From contig JAPYMA010003041.1 of NCBI GenBank assembly GCA_035041965.1, forward strand, positions 62,001 to 126,000: a stretch of 64,000 nucleotides of DNA. The letters are read 5' to 3'. The notes under the pieces were generated by a model. It did no database searches. It saw only the letters and a program-made list of their open reading frames with translations, and was not told where the DNA came from. This DNA is from Anisakis pegreffii (lineage: Eukaryota; Nematoda; Chromadorea; Rhabditida; Anisakidae). The translations under genes and the position numbers were made by a program. Positions 28,587 to 42,200 of this stretch are shown one piece after another (the stretch's first letter is position 1; each line of letters begins with the position of its first letter).

Positions 28587-29749
28587 TGTAAGTTATGTTC
28601 AGTTTGTGATCTTATCAGTGTTGAGGAGACTTCTCCGTTGGATGTCAGAAAGATTTCTCAATCATACGTCACCAGTATAACCGCACTCATAAGAACTTAT
28701 CGAAACTATCAATTTGCCCCATGCTTGAGGAGTGCAGAAAGGCAAACTACAGTAAATTACAGTATTCATATTTCTCGTGAATGGCTAAATTTTGCTGTCA
28801 ACAGGAACCTGTACATCTGAGCAAATGAAATTTTCGACGAGAATCTGGTAAAGAACAACATTCTCGATCGGTTTTCCGTGCAGTTCTAAAACACTCTACA
28901 CGATAATTTTTTCTTTTCAGATTTGGCCATTCGCCTGGTTGGGCTCTATGCTTCGTCAATAAATTACGAAATCAATAATCAAATTTTTTTGCTTCTATTT
29001 TAGTAAGTGAAGAAACGCCGTCGTACCATCTTCAAACTACAGAACTTACTTTGTTTGCATTTTCTTATGGTTGTAATGCTTAAGCACTGTAATCATTTAT
29101 AAATAATCAGATTGATTCATTTATAATCCCTTCACGATTGTCTGTTCGCAATCTTTCATTTTAATACGTCAATAAAATTTGTAAAAATTAATCTTCAGTG
29201 TCTCTGCTCGTCGTTAAAGGCTTTTATTATCAGAATACAATGAACCGTTGAGTAATCAGACTCTCGTTTAAGAAATTCAAATTATCAGTCAGTATGACAA
29301 ACAAAGAAAAAAATTTTCTTCAGCGAACACGTGAAATGCTGGAGCATTCTAGAAATCACGTTTCATGGCTTAATGCTAGTAGATGAAAGCAAAATGAATC
29401 TGAAACCAGCGAGCTGGTGGAATGGTTACTACTCTGGTCAGGTCTCTGAATTCTGCTCTCCCTTTGGGCGCCGAATCATCTGTTTATTTTGAATTCACGA
29501 ATCTAAATTTTTCCTATTCAATTCAAAGAAATCGGCTGCAAACGGTTTATAGCAATTTCAATCCAGTATTCCACTCCACTGTTCATAATACAAAAGAGAA
29601 TTCATGAAAAAGTTTCAATTAATAGGCAGCTGTTTGCATAGAATAATAAAAAATTGCGTAAACAATCGAATGCAGAAGATCAGCTCAATCGTGGTCGGTC
29701 AAATGTAGCTGGAAATCGATGAATCAATCCATCAATTGATCACTACGAA

Positions 29750-31485
29750 TCAGTAATAGCAGATAATTATAATCGCATATATCAGTCCCGGAATGTATCC
29801 AAGTAGCGTCAGCAGAGTACAAATGAGCAGCTCATTACCACATCCTTTCTCCATTAATACACCAATAGGCTGAAATCATCTCCTTATTAGGTTACAGACA
29901 CATTGCTTAGCTGCATTCAGCTTGTAATTTTACACCAATGAGTGAATGCATCGGAGATGATGCATTCACCAAGGGATAAGTCATTTGGTAAATATCAGAT
30001 TCAAATCTGCTACTTGAACCCTTAATCGAAGGTTATTTCAGAAAGGACGTCATTATCTTCTGCCGAATTTCTCGTTTCACAATCAGCTATTCCTATCGAA
30101 ATTATGAAAGTTCAAATCACTCTCATTCACGTTCAGTCTTATAATCCAACATAATCTAGTCCCATAAGATTAATGGATTGAATTGAATTTCTGAGAGATT
30201 TCGGCTTTTATGCGCCTAATGTAACCAGTCAACGAGGAAAATGTTGACGAAGAAGAATGATATGAGCCTTTGCACGTATAGCCGGAATTTCACATGAATT
30301 GATGTCAAATCCAGTTTTTGTCAACGTTTCTCATCAGTTTATGTGTACAAAAACATCATTTCGAAGATACTTTCATGTTTATTCTTCTCTCAATTGCATA
30401 ATGTGGTGTAATCGTCAACAACTATCAACAGTGCATGCTCACAGCTAAGAAACAACCATTAAACCCTAGTGATATTCTTTCAGTTTCTTCACTTTCAGTC
30501 CTATTTCTCACTGGTTCTCGTAAAATGTTAACACCCTTCTGCGCTGACTGCTTTATGATGAGCATAATTTTTTGCTTTATGACTTTTGTTTACATTTTTG
30601 TCGAAAGCTTAAACTTTTGTCCAATCAAAATATCACTGATTTTTAAATGCTGTCAACACTTCGTTTGATAACTGTCACGTAAAGTCAGTACATTGAACTG
30701 TTTTCAAGCAATAGTTCATGGCGATACGCTTTGAAAGATTGATAGAAATGGAGAAATTAGATCAGTTATTACGGGCTAATGAATCGAAAATCAATTGATA
30801 TTTTTGAAGAGAATTTGTTAAGAAACCGTCATTTCTGCGTTAAAATTCAAACGTTCAATTGACATAAAATTGTTTCATTGACATAAAATCGCACCACATC
30901 GCCAAACACAAATAAAACGCTTTGAGTGAATCTGTACGGCTCTTTATTAGACTCGTCCTTGCGCGTATTCAATACTGAATAAATAGGGAGATGATTTTTC
31001 GAAGTTTCACTATGAAGATGCTTCTTCACTGGAATCAGTTTCTGCGAACCAAATATTGATACCAGATGAATTCATCCCGCATTACTCAAACGGACCACAT
31101 TACAGAAGTGTTTTATTGAAATCGTGAAGCCTTTCCAAAGTGAAATTCTAGTTGGCAAAATAAATAGTACTAATTTGTTCCACCTTGCACTATGCTGGTT
31201 TCAATGTGAATGAACGTTTGAAGGTCGGCCCTCTGTGAATTTAGGTCTAAACACAAATTTAAGTACAAGGTTAAGTGTGAGATTAAAATTAAGGGTGAGA
31301 TATAGTTCTAGCGACTACTGCCATATTCTGCGATGTTCCATCATTCAAGTAGGCTCCTAGCCTTGTACGACTTTGACAGGTTGCAAAGTAATGTACATGT
31401 TGTGGAACGTCCTAGCATCAGATAAACTTACTGGTAGGATGAGTGAACAACACATTTTCGGGCAATCTGAACAAGTCACCGGCAT
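29750..31485 (-). CDS. UPF0057/Pmp3-family small membrane protein D
   Basis: Two minus-strand exons: 31432-31485 (18 codons, MPVTCSDCPK start) and 29750-29869 (39 codons plus stop), separated by an intron of about 1.56 kb with donor GTAAGT and acceptor GATTTCAG, giving 57 aa. The product shows the junction PIGVLMEKGCG and the second hydrophobic segment LLGYIPGLIYAIIIIC. Exon 1 is assigned because the length, CSD motif, phase and donor match gene C. Its first hydrophobic segment is Cys-rich (CCSLILP), like gene A, so A and D may form one subgroup and B and C another. The intron contains half of a short imperfect duplication (CTGCCATATTCT...CCATCATT near 31318, repeated near 31721). Confidence 0.88.
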
Positions 31486-32641
31486 TGCGACAGATTGTTA
31501 TTCCAAACTCACTCACTCACTGGATGCAAAGGTTAAATTCTGAAAATAATATAAATCACAGATAATAAGCAGCAAACTTTGAACATAAATCAATAATGCA
31601 GCTGTACGATAAACCAGTTTTGCACTTATTTTAAGCTGAGCATTCACAGGAACGAAATGTAGCCTATAGGTACGAGAACAAGACGTTAGTGGTGGTAACT
31701 ACCACCCAACTCCACTGAAACTGCCATATTCTACGAGGTTCCATCATTCCAGTCAGGTTTATCCGCAACAACTCCATAGTGAATCAGTTTATCGAATTAC
31801 CATCACTTAATATTTGGAGAACAAAGTGATCACTAAAAGATAGGTCGAACTTCTTGAATGCATATTGCTAGAGAATTTGAAATTTTGCTCTCGTCGAGGA
31901 AAAACTAATGAATAAGATTTGAGAATCTAAGGGGTTGATTCATGAGTGCAAAACATATGAATATGGTTTGTGTTTTAAAATTGCGAAGATATTAGTAGCG
32001 AGCTAATGCAATGGGCAGCAGTAAAGTACTAAACAAAACGAACGGGTTCGCTAGGTACATTCGTCTGCGTATTAAGGTGAGACGATGATAAGACTGTCCT
32101 ATCAAAGCATTTGATTGTTCAAAAATGTTGATGTTGTAGGAGTGCATATGCTGCATTGCTTGCCGCCTCCTTGCATACAAAAAATTCACTCCTTCAATTG
32201 CTCACAACCCGTTGATTCACGAGGTTTATGACGATCTGAAGAAAACAAGCAATTCAAATTATATTTCATCGTTACCTGATGCATGAACCAAGAAGGAGGG
32301 TAAACGGTCGTTTTTCGAACGAATACACAGTTTTGAATCTGTTCAGTTACTTGGTTTCGTTCGTGATAAGCGACAGCATTACTGTACAATCAGTTCTGAA
32401 GAAACGAAAAAAAAATTCATCTAGGAACATAATCATAAGAATACAGGTTGCGCTCACGTTTGGAATTGGGTAAAAATGAGGGGATCTATGAACGCATAAT
32501 ATTATTCCGTATATTATGAGCACTCGAATGTTTGTAGAACTTACTGTTAGTCATTTCACAGTTTATGTCAGCTCACAACTTAGTCATTTCACAGTCTGTG
32601 TCATCTCACAACTTAGTCATTTCACAGTCACAACGGACTTA
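31486..32641. other. Intergenic region upstream of gene D
   Basis: No gene recognised. It contains the second copy of the short phrase shared with the gene D intron (near 31721). Near 32550 there is a small tandem duplication of about 30 bp (AGTCATTTCACAGT words). Confidence 0.5.
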
Positions 32642-32649
32642 GTCATCAC

Positions 32650-34461
32650 TAGAGTTTGCAAAATCCCGACGATTTTTCAATCCCGGGATCGGGATTTAAT
32701 CCCGGGATCGATGTTTGATCCCGGGATAATCCCGGGATTGAACAATTTTTGAAATATCGATGCGAGACTTGTTCAAACACATTTTTTCGAACCAATATGT
32801 TCACTATTAATCAGAAAGGAGTTAATTCAACAAATTATTGAACAAATTCGAGGAACCAAATTGTTCAAATTCAAATCTGTATTTCATATAATGTTGCTAA
32901 TGATCATGTCGTAAGGGCGTACTGCATTTTCTATGCTAAGGCATCTTGTCGTCTCGGGTCTAAGCTAATAACAGTATACTTGCATGTGAATATGAAATTC
33001 TTGATTCTGTAGCCAAGTCGAGCACCTCTCTCTCAAAAAATAAAATCTAAATCTCAAGAATTTGGTAGATAACCCAAACAAAAGTAGTTACTGTCTTCAA
33101 ATCAGATCTTACAGGCGAAAGATTCCCAGGAGCGATGACTGAACGACAACAAAATGTTGTGGGAAACTATGGCCGATGAATTCCGGGACAGATAAGAGAT
33201 GCAAGTACTTAAGGAGAAAGGAACGAAGGATCGGGGTCGTAAGTCGCAGTTCGTAAATCTTTGGTCGTCGTCCGGATTCCTATTGATGGAAGTCTCTGCT
33301 ATATGTCATCAATCTCCGAAGTCATAATTGAAAGAAAGAAGCAATTGCTATTGTGATATTGTGATACTTGTGAAATATTCTTGTGAGATATTCTGAATCA
33401 TCATTGTTAATAATCATCGTGAATCGAATATTATATGAGAGGTTGTTGTATACCGAGTGGCCGATTACTATTATCATCAAATTATTATTGAGAGCTGAAT
33501 AAATATATTATATCAAGTTCCACTGCGCATTCCACCGCACGCTGACTAAATTCATTTTTACTGGTAGCAGCGAGTCAAACACTCATTTGCTGTACTTCAA
33601 GTCCATCGTCTCGCAGTATTAACGTCAGGTGAATTCTGCCTTTCCGGAAATTTCGATTTTTTACGAAAGAAATGCATCGCATAAATTATATCATTTGAAT
33701 TTTGAAAAAATTAAAAATTCGAACTTTATTAAAAAATGAAAAAAATCCGCAATGGATTTTCATCGAACCATCAAGCACTTACATGTTTGATAATTTCGAT
33801 CAGACATCATGGAAATGTACTTGATACTTAAGCTTAAGATCCTTTTGAATGGAACAATTTCCCCCACCTCGACAGTGAATTCTCACTATGAGTGAACTCA
33901 ATGAAAATTAATGTACATCTTCGATCGGATGAAAGTGTTTTCAAATAGCAAAGTAAAAAGACTTGCAGTCTTTAGAACATGCAGTTGAATTAACAGATGG
34001 AATATTGAAGCCGAAAAAATCGCGTTGGAGGAAACGACTCAAAATTCCGTTGAAGTAAGTTGCTCTTGGTTCTTATCAGAAAATGTGATTATCTCTGTTA
34101 GTCCACTTAGAAATGCATCCAGATGAGCGTAATATAAACCAATGAAGAGCAGAATAATCAGTTGAATATTTAATGAAATGTTACGTAAAAGTTCATCGAG
34201 CTGTCGTTGATCATGTCATTCGTCCAATTTGCGTCTATTTCCTTAGCTGTTCATCAATGATAGAGGGCAAACAACAAAGATGACTGCACATGAATGAGAT
34301 GGGAATGATTAAGGCTTGCTTCAAGATGAGCATACTATCAAAATTCACGCAAATTGATCCGATTTATCAAATTCCGAAATCCCGGGATTTTTCAAAACTT
34401 AAATCCGGGGATTGGGATCAGAACTGAAATCCCGGGATCCCTGGATCCTGTGCAAACCCTA
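32650..34461 (+). mobile_element. hAT-like non-autonomous DNA transposon, copy 1 (1812 bp)
   Basis: The element is bounded by an 8-bp target duplication GTCATCAC (32642-32649 and 34462-34469). The terminal inverted repeats are TAGAGTTTGCA at the left and TGCAAACCCTA at the right. Subterminal regions at both ends are packed with ATCCCGGGAT words. No transposase open frame is present. An 8-bp duplication with short imperfect terminal repeats is the hallmark of the hAT superfamily. Relative to the copy at 53640 it is inverted and carries an extra block of about 565 bp (33010-33575). Confidence 0.88.
33010..33575. mobile_element. Nested insertion inside hAT-like copy 1
   Basis: This block is absent from copy 2, where the flanking words CTTGATTCT and CAAACACTC are directly joined. 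It begins TGTAGCCAAG, contains AATAAATATATT near its right end and finishes TACTGGTAGCAGCGAG. The last part resembles the LTR-end/primer-binding zone of BEL-type retroelements, but no target duplication is visible, so the identity is tentative. The alternative is that copy 2 lost this block by deletion. Confidence 0.55.
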
Positions 34462-34469
34462 GTCATCAC

Positions 34470-36221
34470 ATCCTATGCACTCGCTCAAGCTTTCGACTGC
34501 CACGTTCGAACTCAAATAAGGTTTCACTGGTTTGTTGGCTTTTCGTTGCGGTTGACCTCATCGTCAGAGACGGCTTTTGCTGAATATGGAAATGTGGAAG
34601 GAATTCTGCCGTATTTTAAGATGACTCCACCAGAAATGTTCTTCTATTGTTGCATCGTGAAATTATTCTGCAGAAGAATAATTCGAAAGCTTTGTAAACA
34701 TCCAAAGGTGAAGCAACAGCACCATCTAAATCTTGCTGATCTAATTTTTTCGTGTTGGCTCCTCCTCGGCCAGACAGAATCAAGCTCCCTGTAGTGACTG
34801 ATCTAGCAGGTGCTTATGTGCGATTTTCGTTTGAGGACCAGAGCGAAGAAAGGATGCTGAACATTAGCGGCTCATTCAAATGCAAAGCAGTATTTTAATC
34901 GACTCTACAGTAATGGCTGTTTGAAATGATGAAATCTGTTTCAAATCAATCTGCATATAAATTTAAATTAGCCTATAACTATTCATGGATAATGTTGAAA
35001 TTGTTTGCGTTCAATCACATTCCCAATAGACTACCCAGTGTTGTTCGTGTGTGTTTTGAAAACAGTTTTGTTAAGCGTTTCAACTCTAAATCCAAGCAAG
35101 CTTATCAAGAAGGTGATAGAAAATGGTGAGATCAACTATGAAAAACGACTGGATAAAGCGTCGTTTGATGCGCTTTTGGAGACGTTCGAAGTTAGTCGGT
35201 CTGAAACACTTCTTTGCCCTGTAATTGTTGGAAATGCAGCAAACCGATACTTATATTGGTCTGTTGTTTGGGGAATGACAACTTTACATGCACAGTTATG
35301 ATTATCTGCTAGTTATTTTGATGAATTGTACATATAAGCCAATTGTAAATCAGTCAATGCACTTCGATAAAGCAAAGACTTTCCATTGCTTGATGCTATA
35401 ATTAGACCAATTTATACGTTTGTAATGCAATCAAAACAGGAATCTTTGATAAACATTCAGTCATTCATATTAGTGCTCATCGGTGATAAGAACGAAGCGG
35501 CGTCAGTAATTCAAATTTCAACGCAATTCTTTGCATTATCAATATTACATGCATCACTCGGATTGCTTTCCTTGGTAATGTAAACTCCGTAATGCCAAAA
35601 ATAATTCAATGCGGAAACCCGAACGAACCTCTATCACTACTGCTTCGGCAATGTATCCTCCTCACTTCCATACATGATGCTATGAAGTAGCAAAATTTGA
35701 TGAAGTAGCGATGGTATCTGAGCGAAATTTCGTGTCGGTCGAAATCCGACCAGCTTGACTTTTCGTCATTGCGACCGTCGAAACTCCGAACAAATTTGTC
35801 GGATTTTCCGACTGACCATCAGTCGGATGCCATCACTTATATCAAGTCCAGTCCAATTCATTACCGTATCCCATACAGCTCAGTGCACTATAAATGCCCG
35901 CATAAGGGGAACAGCAGTTGAGTGAAGACGTTTAGAGGTTAACGACCCTTTCACTCATTGAGCATACGAACACCATGCGAGTTCGTTCACTTGATTGATG
36001 TGTTGTTTTTATGCGATATTACAATACACAAAGTTGTTGTTGGCCGTTCGTAACAGTTCCGCGTACTTGTCCTTCGACAGTTTAGCAGACTTGTGATGCT
36101 CTGATGATGTCTACCAGATGCGTGTTGTTATTGCAGTGATCCAGCTTCGAAACTGAAACTCGTTGCATATCGGCGACGATCAAGTGCTGTTCAACGAAAA
36201 GCAGTGGTAACGAACTCGACA
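34470..36221. other. Intergenic region upstream of the kinesin gene
   Basis: No recognised gene. Plus-strand open frames at about 34470-34794 and 35005-35301 have protein-like composition (for example SKLIKKVIENGEINYEKRL) but no family motif and no spliceable partner. They may be decayed exons. A cluster of GTCGGA/TCCGAC words with short inverted repeats lies near 35735-35830. Confidence 0.4.
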
Positions 36222-39200
36222 ATGCTGAGTAGAAAGTATGTTTTTTTCGGTCACTTCATGTTGTCATGATTGTTTTTTTCGGGAATTATTTTATTCCCGG
36301 AATATTCTCATTGGATATGGATCGGAAAATTCGTGAATTGTTTATGGGTTTCGTGAATGGTCACTGTTATGATTTGGGAATGCCAATACATTGACGCTTC
36401 CTACTAAGTCAGGCTGAATATTGTTGACGTTGCAATGCGAGAAATCGACTTCACTTTCGAATTGAGCGAACAATGAAGTGTGCCATCTAATTTTAAACCA
36501 GAGAATGTTTGTTGTGAAAATATCGTCAGTTTCAGACGGGAATTAAGCGCACCTGATTCGGATGAAGCGAGAACCGCACCAAGACGTAAACGGCTAAGTC
36601 GGAAAGAATGTGTCGAAGTGATGTGTCGTATTTGTGGTCTAGTATCAAACGAACGGCGCTATCCACCCGAAGAGTTATGCGCGGTAGCATTAGACGAGTA
36701 TCACGTCAAGCTGAAGATGCCTTCATCACTGAAGCCTACCTCAAGCAATCCTTCATCTTCTTGTCAACGGCCGAATTCAGTTAAAATTTTTTTTGTTCAT
36801 TTATTTTACTGCCTGGAATCGGTGGTCGTGCTCGTTTACTGCGACTTTTCATCAGCCAAAAAAATGTTTGGCCAAAGTCGCTGTTTCCGGCGCACAACCA
36901 TATTGCACGTCTTTCGTTGTCTTCATAGCTAAATTAACTATGGAATTACTTTTAATTTAGAAATGAGGAAAATCGCAATGGAAGCGAATTAGTGATATTC
37001 AAAATGAAACAGTCGTTACCTCATTATTTTTGTTTCTGACCTGATTTTGGTGGGTATTGTTTTTACTTGATCAGTTTTATGCCATTTGGGAATTCTGTTG
37101 AGTTTTCAGTTGAAAACAAGAGCTAAAGTTCATGCGCTCAAAACTCTATGTAATGAGTGTTAGAATACAAAAAATTGAAATTATGTGAAAATATCCAATT
37201 CAACATTTCACAGTGAAGTGGTATTGCAGGATGAGTCGTCGGTCTACAAGCTGACATATGTATTTGACGAGGATGATGGTCAACGAAGTGTTTTCGATCG
37301 ATCAGCGCTTGATCTCATTCAAGATTTGATTCATGGCAAAAACTCATTGTTGTTCACATACGGTATCAGCGGGAGTGGAAAAACTTACACGATGACTGGC
37401 AATACAACGGTTATTTTGTGCTCTTTTATTGGCTTCGATTCGTGTTTCTAAGGAATGATCGCAGTTCAATCGATCAACATTATCTTTTTTTTCAATTCAG
37501 AAAAAGTTTCGAATGTTGGCTCATAAGTGCCCAGAAGCTGTTTGGAATATGGAACGGACGCATCCATCATTTCACCCCGTGAATCTTTCAATTGATATGT
37601 TTGTAATTGCATGTGATCGCATGTTTGTAATTGCATGTAATTGCATGTGTGAAAGCCGTCTTATTGACTGCAGTGTGAAAATTCTTACAGTTTCATCTGT
37701 TTTATAGGAAGAGAGTATGGGCATATTGCCTCGGGCATTGGACTTACTATTCAATTCGTTAGTGAATTTGGCTGATAAGTGTGTTTTTTGTTCGAATCGA
37801 AGGAACGGATTCACTGTGTTGAAGGAACGAGAAGCCTCATTGGCTCGTAGACTCTCAACTATCCGACCGTCTGACAGCGTGGAATTCTTGAATCGATTCG
37901 TTGAAAGTAGACGGGTTTGTGGTTTTATGAAAGATGGTATAATGAGTTCGGCGCTAAACTTATCTAATCTTGCAGCAGTTGATAAATGCGCATGGGCAAA
38001 GACAAATCCTGTTTATGTGTTTTTTGAGCACATTTAGAGCTGATATATCCGAGCTGTTTTGCTCAGTTTTCATGTTTTAAATTTGTTCAAATCATATTGG
38101 TTTTGTAGGTAAGTGGAGCACAAAACGAAATGATCTATGCTGTTTTTGTATCATACATTGAAATCTACAATGATGTGTGTTATGATTTGTTAGCCGATCC
38201 GATTACGAGGAATGATGGAATAAGGCGATTTTTCTTTCATTGGCACTTTTTATTCACTTTAGCTAGGATTTGTTGAAATGACTATGGAAGTTGGGAAAAT
38301 TTTCAACCGATATCGTGATATCGTCATTTGAATAGTTTGAAGTTTGCTTATTGACTAGAAATTACTAGAAAAAGAGAAGGATGCGGGAGGGGGGGGGTAT
38401 GGGTGTTTTCTCAATGACTTTGATCACTCAAAGCCATTCGTGTCGTTGGAATAGACCATGGCTCTACAACGTCCAGTGTTTGAACAAAAACGAAAACGTG
38501 GGCAGACGAATACATTTGTTAACAAAAACCGCTCTGAAGGAATAGTTATTGTTTCAGGGTATTGCCATCCAAAGAGCTTCGAATGGGACCAAATAATAGT
38601 GTATTTGTTGACGGTGTTGTGGAGGTTGAAGTTCAGTCAAGTAGTGAAGCTTTAGAGCAATATTTCAGAGGTAATTTGCTTGGAGTTGTCTCTGTTCTCT
38701 CAGTAAGAAGCAGTCAATCGGATTTTAAATATGTTTCGTGGGGTTGATTGCGTTCTTTCATCATTTGATTACAGTAAAACTTGTTCTTGTATCTTCTACC
38801 ACAATTCAAAAAGACACTAACGAGTGAAACGTTTTGCCTTTGTAGCCAACATGACGAAGTGAAATGCTTTGAGAGTGGTATTTTTGTTCAGGATTTTGTG
38901 AACATACATGATATTGGTTTTCATGGCAAAAAATTTTTCATTGAATTGTTGCAAGTGATCGATATAATTCAGGTCAAGAAAAACGAAGTGTTGCGGATAC
39001 ATTATTGAATAAGAGTAGCAGTCGATCGCATTCTGTATTCAATATTCGTCTCGTCATGGCACCAGCTGAACCGGGACAATTCTATCCAGTGGCAGATTCG
39101 AAAAAGGTAGAGTTCTGACAAAGTAACTTCTCTTAATAATAACGATAATAATAATAATAATAATAATACTGATGCTGATATTAAAAACTGTAATAATCAG

Positions 39201-42200
39201 AAACGACAGTGATTATGGCAATATCAATAATGCGAAAATTAATGGTGCCACTTCCAGATACATACCAGTCAGCTATCACTGGTTGATTTAGCCGGTTCGG
39301 AGCGTACCAAACGAACGGGTAATGTTGGTAAGCGGCTAGCAGAAACGTGCAAAATCAACCAAAGTCTGCTTGTACTGAGGCAGTGCTTCGAGAAACTTCG
39401 GTTAGTTGTAATCTTTTATTATTTTCATGAATCATCGCAGTTTGTTCTGCAAAACTTTATCGGGGATTGGTTACATTTAAAGCAATTTTAGCAAAATTGC
39501 AACATATTCGAGTGGTTTGTATCCGTTACTAAATAGTCAGCGATTAGTTTTAAAGACTTCATTCATTCTTCGATATGTTATATCGTTCGAGAGCCTTTCT
39601 TAATGTTATTCGGTTGTAAATAATCAATTTTGGTAGCAAATCCCAAAAAACGAGTAATAGAGATTCAGTTTAAAACGTTGTCTTAATGAGCATTCAACTC
39701 ATCGTGTTCTAGAGCGAATCAAAGTAGCACAATTCCGCCAGGTCAGGTGCCATATCGTGAGTCAAAGTTAACGTATCTCTTCAAAAATTTCTTCGAAGGA
39801 TCTGGTAAAGTAAGAATGATCATTTGTTTGAATCCAAAACCCGACGACTACAATGAGAATTTGGTTGGTTCCGAGCGATGTTTTTATTGATTCATGATGA
39901 GAATTTTGCATCGGACATCTTTTGTCAGTGTGATCGATTTGAGCATCTGAAATGGTATCCGCTGAATATCTGGCAGATTTTTGAGATCCTTTCAGTAAAC
40001 CGGGAGCAAATATGAGATCCAAAATAACAGCACTTCTACCGCGAAAACTTTCTTATACGATACCGTTTTTTTTGTGAGCACGAACTAATTTGAAGGACCG
40101 TTCACTTGATCATGGAGAATGTAAAATACGTTCACTGCTTCAGTTATCGTTGGATATCTCTTAGATTTTACTTATCTTGAGAATATCTTCACACGAAAGT
40201 GATGAAACATCGATTAAAAATAGTCTAATTAAGGGAGTGATGAGTTTTGCGGAGCTTTCCAAAGAAGTTTTGCTGCCAGTCAATGAACAGAAACTACCAA
40301 CTGTGTCCAACAAGAGCGACAATATTGACCGAAATCAATTCATGCATTGGATGAGTGAAGTGGAAAGTGATCACAGCACGGTTGGCGTTTGTCTAGTCAA
40401 ACTCTTCATTGCGATTTTTTTTGTTATAATCGAAGCTTGATAACGCATTCAGAGGATTCATTTTTAAAGATTCCAAATCCTCAACTGTTCAGATTGCAAC
40501 GTTATTATTCACATTGAAGGTATCGCGAACAAGTTCTGAATCAGTGCCTGAAATGAAGTTGGAATCGTCAGATGATATGCGTGCCTTACAACGATTGAAA
40601 AATTATTTCATTGGGGTGGAACAAAAACGAAAGGAAATTATGAAACAATTTGATGAGAAAGGTCAATTTTCGGGTCATGTAAAGTGGAATTCCACTCCAA
40701 ATTGTGACTAAAGTATACAGTTGTCGTAAATATTGCAATACTATTAACCATTGCGATTGAGTTGAAAGCTGCGATATGGGTCTTTTACTGAAACGAATAT
40801 CGCAGTGAAAGGCCATGAAATCGAGAACTATACTACTGACAAAGGTTATAATGATGACCTATGTTGAAACAAAACAAATAGGAGCATTTCCAGTGCGAGA
40901 GCAATATGCATGATTCAACAATTCGACATTATTTCAGATCGAAGGTTCGACTTGAACCTGCGAAAAGCATTGTATAAATTTGATTGTGCATCTGATGAAC
41001 TCGACAAAACAAAGCGTGATTTAGAAGAAGCAAACAAACTGGTTATATCTTTAAACGCTCAGTTACGAAAAATGCGTGTGAGTGGGATTATTTTAAATTT
41101 TTCCTTATTTCTTGATACGTTTCATCTCGCTGCTCTATCGGGTAATCCATTTTCTTGGAAATAGAGGTCTCCCAAGATTCCAGCTGGACTGAATTATCGC
41201 AAGATCCTGACTTTCTTGACGAACTTGGGCTTGGGACTATCAGTGAAGATAGAAGAACCACTATTTTTCGATTGCACTGATGTATGTTGGCACTGGGAAA
41301 GTTGTTCGAATCCGTTCATTTCGTAGGAAATTATACGGCTTTCATGATGTCAATCTGAAGAAATATCGAAACATTCAAAATGATATCAGTGCTTGTATCT
41401 TCCCGCATCAGTCAAAATATCGAGTTTTTATCTGCCAGTTAGCTATCACAGAAGATAGAACCGTTATTTAATGGTTTTATCCTGTGTTATAGTTATTCGA
41501 CCCAAAAATGCGGTATGACCATAAAGTAATTCAGCGTGCGATTATTGAAAAAGCCACATTTTTTTAAACAACCGTTTCGAGCTGTTCGGTTCCATAAAGA
41601 TCGAGATTTCAGAATGATAATGTGGAGCTGAATCGCCAGTTAAGTCAACGAAATAAGGAACTCACCGACGAGCGTGAAAGGCGCCGTTTCATTGAAATAG
41701 ACTATGCGAAACTTCTAAGCTCAAGAGAAAATGCTCCTGTCAACCGGGTAAGAAGATTATGCTCTCTAGATGGAAAAAAAAAGAATCCGTACTTGACTAT
41801 CAGGAGAGATGTCACAACTAAGTGATAAACTGAGTTTTAGGCTTGCCGAACAGCAGACAGATCAAATGGTAGGCGTAACGTGAGTGGCTCTGCACATAGG
41901 ATGGATTCATCTGGACATAAGGTAACTTCCGATTCGAAATTTTTTGACAGAGCGAAAATTGTGTTGTGTGTGAGTTGAAGTACTCATAGCATGGTTTCAC
42001 GTAGTTCCGTTAATGTAACTACTTTTGAATTTAGCGAAGAATAGACTGCCTCAACGAAAAATGTGATCATTGATTTGTTGGAATATTTGAAGGGTGGATA
42101 AAATATCACATGCTTTTCTTTCATATCGTCGTATTGGAGACACAATTGAGAATATTATTCCCGGTAACGAAGACCGGTTTGAGGTTCAGAAAACTCGATG

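Noticed and set aside
32650..34461. Tc1/mariner-type element
   Set aside because: The target duplications are 8 bp, not TA, in both copies. This points to hAT.
41164..41240. Extra kinesin exon
   Set aside because: A phase-compatible acceptor and donor exist, but neighbouring exons join in frame without it and the segment does not match the family coiled-coil region. It is left as optional.
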